64,000 nt of DNA. Source: Doryteuthis pealeii (lineage: Eukaryota > Mollusca > Cephalopoda > Myopsida > Loliginidae). Shown here one piece after another: positions 35,601-45,925 of the stretch. The stretch is taken from contig CM042141.1 in NCBI GenBank assembly GCA_023376005.1, positions 93,667,135-93,731,134 of the forward strand, read 5' to 3'. Below the pieces are notes generated by a model. That model saw only the letters and a list, made by a program, of their open reading frames with translations, had not been told where the DNA came from and did not search any database. Within the stretch, counting starts at the first letter, position 1. Every line of letters begins with the position of its first letter. Position numbers and translations under genes: made by a program.

Positions 35601-38600
35601 ATTTATTGTGTACAGTGCTCAGGTGCACCACAACTCATCAAAGTCTCATGTCAGGTACACAGAATAATGTTGTGCCAGGAACATGAACAGTTCACAGTAG
35701 TAATATGGATGTATGTGTGTGCATGTGTATGTGGAGAGTGGCATCAGGTATAGTGTTGGCGGACTACAGGAAGCATGGAGGCTTTGAAAGTTTCAGTGCT
35801 CTGGCAGTCTACAACAGACGCAGGCAGTTTATTCCATGTCTCCGCAATTCTGAGCGTGAAAAAATGTTTCCGAAAATCACGTGAACAGTGCTGTTTTCTG
35901 ACTTTGTAGGCATGCCCGCGTGTATTGGAGAGATGGAGATCAAAAAGGTGCTCAAGGTTGCTGTTGTTGAGATGATTGATGACCTTATGAGCATTTATCA
36001 GGTCAGTTGCCAGACGCCGAAGTTTCAACGAATCCATTCCCAGGGCTGTGAGACGTTCAGAGTATGGCAGATTCCTGGTGGAGGGTACTCGCCTGGTTGC
36101 ACGTCTCTGTACAGTTTCTAGGAGGTTAATATTCTGAGAAAGGTAGGGGTTCCAGACTGGTGATGCAAACTCCAAGTGTGGCCATACCATAGTTTTGTAC
36201 AGCTTCAAATAGATAGCTGGTGAGCGGCTGACAAAGGTCTTGCTGAGTGACGCCAGGACGCCCTCGGCCTTTTTGGCAATTTTAGAGATGTGTTTCTACC
36301 AACGTAAATCATTGCTGACAGTAATACCCAGATCACGTTCGTAAGAAGATTCCTTGATATTAGTGTTGTGGAGGGAGTATATGTATGATGGATTTTTCCT
36401 CCCAAAATGCAGGGTGGTGCATTTGTCCACAGCCAGCTTCAGTTGCCAGTCAGTGATCCATTGTTGCACTGTGTCCAGGTCTGATTGTAGTAAAGATCTG
36501 CAGCATTCAGGATCTGTCTCTATAACGAGTAATAAGCGAATTTGCTTTTTAGAAAAAAGAAAAAAATAATAGCATTTCACATACATGTGACAATATTTAT
36601 TATTTAAACTTTAAACAATCTAGTGCTTCGTCGCCAAAATTTTTGTTGTTTCTATTCATAACTTCGGTCTTTTATCTCTTTATTTATACTGTAATTAGTA
36701 TCGAAAATGACCAACTCGCAAAACAGTTTACGCCCCCAACATAAGGGGGGTCAAAATTAAGTGACCTGAAAAAAATGAGAAAGTTTTGAAATAAAATAGA
36801 TAATGCATTATAAAGATCGTTCATTGATAAATAAACACTGAAAGTTTCATTAAAATCCGATAATTCCCTGATTTTTGGTAAATTATTTTCTGTAGGGGGG
36901 CTAAAGTCATTTTGTCACAAACGCATTTTAGGCTCATTTTGCCAGTAGCTAGTATAAAAATGAGCATTTTTAATATCTGTATACGAAATACTATTCATTT
37001 TTTTTTTTTACGTCTGGGACTTTTTTTAATATTTTGCCAGTAGCTAGTATAAACTAAGCATTTTTAATATCTGTATACGAAATACATTTCTTTTTTTCCC
37101 CCCGATTTTCTAAAAAGCCAGTTCTTTAATTGAAAATTATATTTTGAAATTTTTCCTGAAGAAAAAAAATTGTTTGCTTTAGTTACTAAAGCATTATTAT
37201 TGTTTGCTTTAGTTACTAAAGCATATTATTAGGAATTTTTGGGGGGGTGTTTTGAGGGTCATTCTAAATTAATATTTTTTTATTTCATAAACACAGAACA
37301 TCAGCTGATGTTTACATTCCATATAAAATCTGTAATCTCATTGGCTAATTTGAATTCGGAGCTATTTTCGTTCTATACGTATTTTAATCACTTAAAACTT
37401 ATTTTATTAATTCTTGATGCAAGAAACCTATGCGCAAAAAAAATTGGAATTTTGGGGTGATATCATTTTAATAATAAAGGACAATTTATTTGGCCACTTT
37501 TTACATCCGACACAACTGAACGATAATCGGCTTGGGACTGTGGCCTAATACTCGTGTAATAAGTGACATTTTCAAACCAATTTTTCACCTAAAAAACAAA
37601 AGGTTGTTAATTACATGAAATCTGTTTTTGAAATGTTGAAACTTAATTTTTTTCTAGGCTTAAATTCTTGACGTAACTTTGATCCAAAGTGTCTCCGCAT
37701 AGCCTATATCTAAACAGCTTTTAGTTACGATAATAAATTTTTTACTTAACATTGTTTACTATTTATAACACCTGTGCATATGATATGTACAAATATTAAA
37801 CCAAAGTTACATGAAAACTTCATGATCTTAACTAAAAGCCATTATTTAGGCAAGTAAACATATTAGGCTACATCAAGGTCTAGACTATATTATTTATGGC
37901 ATTGCATCTGATTTTGATTGTATTACAGTTTTGAATGTATAGATACAGTGTTTGAATATTTTCTCTTTGTTATTTAATGTTGAAGAAATATTTTTGTAGA
38001 TAAACATAACCAAAAGTTAGAGGTCATTCATGATAGGCAATATATGATATAATTGAGGCTAAAATCTAGTTTTATTCTATATGCAAATCTTTACTCAATA
38101 TAATACCAGGGGGGGTGGGGGAAGGAGTCCCTATGACATAGTAGCTAACGTGCTAGACTGCAACATCGTAGTAAGAGAGTTTGAACTCCAGTCATTCTAT
38201 TATGTTTACTTTTGGACTAATACCCTTGGGAAAATGTATGAACATCCTCATCATCCCCAGCTATGGGTTCAATAGTTCCACTACTGTTTTTCTATTGGGA
38301 TAGCTTTGGCAGTAAACCCACAAAGGTTGATATGTTATTAAAACAAAAAAAAGTAAAAAACAAACCAAATCTGAACCATAACACCACTGGTGTGCATACT
38401 TTTATTACGGGATTAAAATCTTAACCTGGAAATATACATCTGGCCCTGATGGGCACTGTTCTCAACTCTGCTAAAGTAAATTCTTCTCTCCTAGCCTCGT
38501 CTGATCACATGACTCTCTAAATCAATGAGATCCCTGTTTCAGACAAACCTGAGGTTAAGGCTTGACTATCAAATTCTCAGTGGTTTTCCCTGTAATTTTC

Positions 38601-41600
38601 CAGTTTATCATTAATTTTAAAATCAATACTACACTTCCTTACAAAAATGATTGGCTATGCTTACCCATTATGTAATAAATCTAGTAATGGAGGTATTTAT
38701 ACCAAAATTCTATCTGCCCTTTGCTGAAGTTACCTGACATCCTAAATGTGATTAGGGAAATTAAGAGAAAAGGAGTAAATAATTAGATGAGAATTTTACC
38801 AACACAACGTTGGAAGCGACATTGTTTTTTCCCCTTTCTCAGCAGCTGCGCATATAAGTGCCTATTTTTGTTCTCAGACCTCCTAAAAAATAGTAAGTGG
38901 TCTCCACCTCTTTGTTACTTAACCTTTCTTCATGTTCCATAGAACACCCAGTGTCTGTTTTATGGTTTGGGACAGGAACTATGTTCCCTCTTTGTATGTT
39001 GTTTAATTAAATTTTATATTGTATGAATTGACTTGTCTTTTCCCTACTGAATATTCTGTGTTAGGTTACCCTCTTTTGGATAACCTGATGCATTATAAAA
39101 GTACGGCTGTTAGCTATGAATTAACACCCTGGGAATTCTTATAAAGAAATTCTTTTTTATTCATCTATTAATAATGGAAATTGGTATCTATTTGTCTGTG
39201 ACTGAAACTATGTCACTGCTTACATCATAATACTGAAAATTGTCAATATATAGAATAAAGAACAACATTTTAATCAGTTTTGAAAATTATTTTTTATTCT
39301 TGCCATTTTTTTTTCAATAACAAGAAGTTAACTAAAAAGTTTACAAATGAATAAATATCTACAATTTTGAGTAAAATTTATGGGAAAAATATTTAGAATA
39401 ATTATTTGATTAATAATTAATAGATGCACGCAACATTTTATTTGAGGGGGACAAGACTAAGTTTCCATTTCAAATTGTTTTTTTGATAAATTTGAGGATT
39501 TTACTTTGATACAAACCCTCTAATATTGAATTTTTAACTCCCACCCACCTTAGGCAATGTCTTTAAAAAATTAAATCTTACACCGCCTGCAGGGCGTTTT
39601 TTTTTTTTTGTTTGTTTGTTTGTTTTTTTTTTTGCTAGTTTAAATAATATTAGGTGTGCTAACAACAGTAAAATTATAAAGAATTTTATTGAGAAAATGA
39701 AATTAAATTCGTCCATTACTTTTGCTGTTTGCAGAAAAAGTTAACAACATGAAGTCAGTTTAAGTTAGCTGTGATACTTGAATATAAATGGTTTCTCTGG
39801 TGTTTTTTCTATGAACTGGGAAAAGGGATGTTAAAAAATCTTAATGCTTTGTTGATTTATACATTTTTCACTCAGTCTCAATTGAGCGAATGATAATTTC
39901 CATTGTAGATGACATAATAATTGTTTTAAAATGTATTTATCTGTAAACATTGACCCCATTTTTATCCTTAGATTATTCATATATGTTTTTTTTATTCACC
40001 ACCTGTTGCATTAACTGAAACACTCCTTCTTCATAAGTTTTTGTACAGGATTTTCAATGAACTTTTAATTATTATTATGATTACTGCAAAGATTAAATGC
40101 AACATACATATAAGTATAGATTGGTTTGTGATATATCCTTGTTAAGGGATATATTCTGAAGTTTGTAGTTGGTATATTATCGCAGTAGTAATTGGTACAT
40201 AGAAATAGCAATCCATGCAGTCGTGGTGTCATCTAGCGAGTAAAGTTAGCTTGTAGGCATAAGGTACTTGGACCAACACAGTGTCGACTATTTATACACA
40301 ACACTGTCCAATCAGATTATAGTGAGGGGGTACCAAGGTATTTACATATTCATTATATCAGTTTGAAAATCATGTTGGCAAAAAACTGTCAATAACCAAG
40401 TGCCATTGACTACATGCCTTAGTTCTGTCAATGATATTGAGCACTATTTACTTATAAATATAGCATACTAACTACTAAGGATTAAAATTGTTGTGTACTA
40501 ATCAACAGATTCCACACTGATAATAAGAAATTGATCCAAAAACTTGAAAAGATCGAAAAGAAACTCGTCAGACACAAGAGGGTCTTCATATCCTGGGAAT
40601 GACGTTAAACTCTATTTGATGGTGAGGTTCCAGTTTTGGAGGTTTAGGGAATGTGGAGCACCCCTTTATTACCATTGCTCCCAGGTCTACTCTGACCCGG
40701 AGTGGCAGTACCTGTTAGGGTCCCAACTATGGGTTAAATAGAAAAATGTGTTTTTTAAAAATTGAGTATCCATTAAGAATGAATTTATTTCAAAACTTTG
40801 TCAGTATTAAATGACCCACTGAGGTTGATATGCCGTAAAACAAAACAAATCAAATCAAACCAATGCCTGGAGAAGAATTCAGCGAGATGCCATATTTAGT
40901 GTGCGCCTCTGTGGAGCGCTTAAACCCAACTTCATAACTGCTAAGCTTTTCCCAAATTTCAACCAATGAGAATGGGACACTACTGATCAATAAAGGGTTT
41001 AAAGCTGTCTGCCACAATCTATGATTATTTTACAAGACTTCATGTTAACTTTTGGATTCAAATACTTCTACACTACATTACAAAAAGAATAGGCTACCCT
41101 ATGCATTATGTAAAACAAGTAGAATTTAAGGTATGATGGCAAAATAGCTTTCTCAAAGAAAAAAAGGAAATGTTATTGGAAATGGGGTTTTTATTTTCTG
41201 TTGGAATGATTTCAAGAAATGGGGAAAAATACTGGGTAACATAATAGATAAACAATTCCCCATCTTTTCAGCTCAAGGTCATAAATTCTGTGGTCGTAAT
41301 CTTAAAATGACAGAAAAAAATCAGTTAAATTTACAATGGTTGGTTCGTTGGTTTGACTTTATGGCATGTCAACCCTTGCTGGGTTATTTTATGCTGAAGA
41401 AATTTTTTTTAAATTCATTCTTGTTGGGTATTCAATTTTTGTTTTTCAAACTCCATTTTTTAAAACACATTATTTAATACTCTTTTTATCTATTTAACCC
41501 ATAGATGAGATCCTAACACTCTGGTTCAAGGTGGACCTGGGAGTAATTGCAATAAAGGGGTACTCCACATTTCCCAGAGTTCCAGAATTGGAAATTCACC

Positions 41601-44600
41601 ATTAGATGACATTCAGGACACTAAGACCCTCAGCCAACGCCTTCTGACACATATATGATAAAAAGGGTTTGAGGGGTTGCTATTAGGGCAATAGCATTGG
41701 GACAATCATATAGGTGCTAGGGCTTGACATGACCAGCTGATTGATCGGAGGGGGCCTCTCTGACTGCCCATCTAGTCTGAATAAAGCTAAATTTACAAGG
41801 TAACAATCGTAATCTATTAAAGAGACATCTGATGTTTCCAATCACAATTTTTTTTTTTTTAATTTTAAATTGAAATAGATCACTAAGTAGGCCTATTCTA
41901 GTAGTGACCAGGTTTGAATACAGAGTTTTCATTCTCCTAGACTGGTTGCCTAACCAAGGTTAAAGAGCCCAGTCTGCCCTACTATTTTCCCATAGCTGGA
42001 GGGAGAATAGTTGGATGTATACCTTTCCCAAGGGTATTAGCGCTATGTGAACTTTAGCTTCGTCCAGGAATTGAACTTGGGTCGACGAGTCCATTTCCTA
42101 TGACAAAAATATGGGATATCAGGGGTTGAATGAGGATATTGACAGATGGCGCACATCAGACAAATGATGATTTGATGGTTGTAAATGCAGTGTACTCCTG
42201 GCATGTTACATTTTGAAGAACAACTGTTTAGAACAGTAGTGCTACTTATTTAACCCATACTGACTAAAATAAAAAGAGTGTACTAAAGCACATGTATGCA
42301 CATCTGATAACATTAATGATATATATATATACTGACAACGTCTACCTATTGTAGCTCATCTGAGAAAGACAAAACAACTACTACCCAAAAAACAACAAAA
42401 TTATTTAATCTTTTTTAAAATATAAACATTAAGAAATAATCTAAAATTCTTCAAGATACTATTTAGTTTTGGTTTAGTTTCTTTGGTTAATGGCATATCA
42501 ACCTTCATAGGTTATTTAATGCCAAAGCCATTCTTGCAGAAGAACAGTAGTGGTGCTTAGTAGTATTTGTATTATTCGGACTATTGTCCTTGTCTTCAAT
42601 GTTATCTGTACAACGTTTCGGCTGATGTGCCCTCCGGCCTTCTTCAGGTATTTCTTGTTGGACTCAGGAGCCTTCCTTTCAAACTCAGGAACCTTCTTTT
42701 CGAATTCGGAAACCTTCTTGTCATAATCGGGAGCTATCATGGAACTCTGAATCTAACCCTTTATTCAATCCACGGGGGTATCCTGTTCTCATTCTGCTGG
42801 GGTAGAGGCATTAAGCTGTGTTAATTATTATTCTATGTTACAGCTGACCAGGATTGAACCTGCAGTCTAGAGATACCTGTCATTTAGGACTGTTTTAATC
42901 TAACTCCTTTATCCACTAGGCCATGTGTCCAATTGGACAATCCAGTGTGAATTTTGGGAACTTATAAACCTAATGTCTTGTTTTGGCTAGAATATCTGCC
43001 TATTCACTTATGTATGATTTTTTACCTAGACTCATATTGTGTTTTTTTTGTTTGTTTTTAAAAATCTAATCTAGCCTTTTTAGCCTTTGTCGGAGGGCAC
43101 ATCGGCCGAAACGTTGTACAGAGCCCAGTCTGCCCTAATATTTAAACCTAGCTGGAGGGAGAATAGTTGAATGCATACCTTTCCCAAGGATATTAGCGCT
43201 ATGTGAAATGCAACAATCCATGTCCAGGATTTGAACTCATGTCACTGTATCCATTTCCTATGATGATAACCATTACACCATGGATTCTTCATAGCTGTAT
43301 GTTGTACCAAACATGATCGCTATTTGGTGGATGTGGAATCATCCAGATGGCTGCCCTGTTGGGAGAAGAATACACCGACTGCACCTCTGCAGAGGGATAA
43401 AATCCCCCACCAATGCAGCCACCTGTTGGCCGTGGTTGGCGAACTGTGATGCTTAAGGACAGAATCCTGGTGGCTGAGCAGTCGGTGACATGCAACACTC
43501 TACTTTGGCCCTTAGGCTAGACAGGGGCTCAGAGGGGCCTGATCTAATCAATCAGCTAGTTACACCAAGCCCTAGAACCTATATGGTTGTTCCAGCCCTG
43601 TTGCCCTTATGGCAGGCCCCTAATCCTTTTTATCATATCTGCGCTAGAAGGCATTGGCTACGAGTGGTAGTACCTATTAGGGTACCATCTATGGGTTAAA
43701 TAGACAAAAATGAGTTTTAAAAAATTGTTTTAAAAAAAATTTGAATTTAAATTTTAAAAAATGGAATACTCATCAAGCATAAATAGAATAAAACGTTTTT
43801 GGCATAAAATAACCCAACAAGGGTTGACATGCCATTAAATCCGACCAACCTAACCTGACAATGTTTCATCTAGTCCTCTGGTACTCATCTGGTACTACTT
43901 CATAGTCAACCTCAAAAGGCAAAGAGAAAATTTTTAAAGCCGGGTGTAAGGCCACATATGGCCCACAGGCCACATGTGGCCCACAGGCTACAGGTTGAGG
44001 ACACCTGAGTCATTCCCCGTTTGGTTTGGTTGAGAACTTTTCACTACCCACTCATGTATATAATTTGAAGTACTTAGCTCAGTTGGTAGAGCATCTGACT
44101 AGGAACTACTAGGTTCTGGGTTCAATACCATCCTTTGCCAACTCAGATCTTTTCAGTAAAGTATGGAGCTGATTGTAGGTGTGGTGCTCCAACTCAGACG
44201 CCAAAACAATCTCCTTGGTCTAGTGCTTGTGAAAAGGGGATAGACTCCCTTGCTGTCTGGCTGATACCAACTTTAGCCCACCCCGTCGAATTTACTTTTT
44301 CTTTTTTCTTGGGTAAGATAAGGGGTAGCGTAAAAACTATAACTTGAGAACAGATGACTCCTTAACCGTGACCTTCAGAGATATTCTTAAGGGTAATATG
44401 AATACGACCACCTACCTAACGCTATGTGCTTAGTAGAAGAATGACTGAATACACTCCAGTCAATCAAAACATTGAACCACCTTTGCTCCGCCTCTTATAT
44501 TCTCATTAGCTCCACCCACATCCAAGGAATTAGGATTTAATTCCCCTGTTTTACTGAGTGGGGAGGTCAGTTTTTTTCCCTTTTGTCTGGGCATCAGTAC

Positions 44601-44924
44601 TTTTCAGATCACAAGAGAGCTGTTCGAAAATATGAGGGGAGGATTACTGTCATCAATGAATTTTTATTTAAATTTTATGAATGATGTTTGAAAGAAAAAT
44701 GTAGCCTTATCATCAGTGTATAGATCAGGGGTTTCAAACTTAAAGATTTAAAAGGGGCCATTAGTGAGATGAGGGGAAGGTGTGGGATTTCCTCAAATTG
44801 TAATGCTAATCGGCAACACAACTGATAGGCTGCTATTTGGTTTTTATTCATCAAAATAAATACATATATGACAATTGTTTGATTGGTGTTTAACGACAAT
44901 CTTGTGGGTTATTTAATGCCAAAT

Positions 44925-44966
<42 letters not shown>

Positions 44967-45878
44967 TAGCAAATATATGCACCCTCCGGGTGCAAATATT
45001 TAAGTTTTAATATAATAAAATATCATATTAAATTAGAAAGGCTAATGAAACTGAATAAGAATGCAGATAAAAAGATTTGGAACAAAGGGGGTATGATTGA
45101 AAAATAGAACAACTTTGAAACTAACTCTTCCATCATTTTCCGTTACTCCCGTCTTTCATTGGTAAATTTTCCTAATTTAACTATTTAGTTAAAATAGGAA
45201 GTAAAGAATAAAATTACAGTTATTTCTTCTTGTTTATGGATTTCTGTTAAGATTTTTGCTCATATTCAATAAGATAAAACAAAACAATTAGAAATCAAAA
45301 ATACTAAGCATATATTTATTAAAATCAAATTTTTAATATCAATATGCAAATTAGCCTTCCCATTCACACTGTAATCCGCTATTTTGTTGTATATATAAAT
45401 ACAATTGCATGTTATTAGTATGTAGATATGTTCAACAGTATAAATAATGTATAATACTTTTATCAATAATTGAGGTTTAAATAAAAATAAAATCATGGAG
45501 AATGTAATGCAAATAACAAAGGGAATTGTGATTTGTATAGTAATATAGTTTCGGTTACAGACAGAAAAACACACAATCTCCATTATAAGAAGATATATTA
45601 TAATTTTATAAAAAATGAAAAAAACACAAGTTTCATTGATAAGGGATGTTTAATAAGCCGACACTGCACTGTTTCGGTTTGTTTAACAAACCTTCCTTAG
45701 GGCCTTCATTTGTTTAAAAAAAAAAAAATTATTAGTGAACAAAAGTCTTCAAGCCTCTGCTTTTGGTATGTGGCAATTTTTTCTGATATTCAAATATGTG
45801 GAAAAAGACTTTAAAATGCTGAGTAATGCCAGTGTCCCCATTTAAACTGCATGACATAATTTTTTTCCTGAAAATTAT

Positions 45879-45925
<47 letters not shown>

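Larger units (their letters stand above)
34868..37545. mobile_element. DNA transposon with TA target duplication, about 2.7 kb
   Basis: Termini GGCTACAGTCCC (34868-34879) and GGGACTGTGGCC (37534-37545) are inverted with one mismatch and flanked by TA on both sides. It holds the ORF at 35135 and a nested LINE-C fragment. No transposase core was found. Confidence 0.5.

Noticed and set aside
42590..42660. Hammerhead motif in the SINE-5 tail (CTGAAGA...GAAACG on the minus strand)
   Set aside because: The core order is present, but I could not pair stem III with a cleavage site or form stem I.
44070..44150. tRNA gene candidate
   Set aside because: It has A/B-box-like sequences but cannot fold as an intact tRNA, and the same head recurs in SINE-1 copies.
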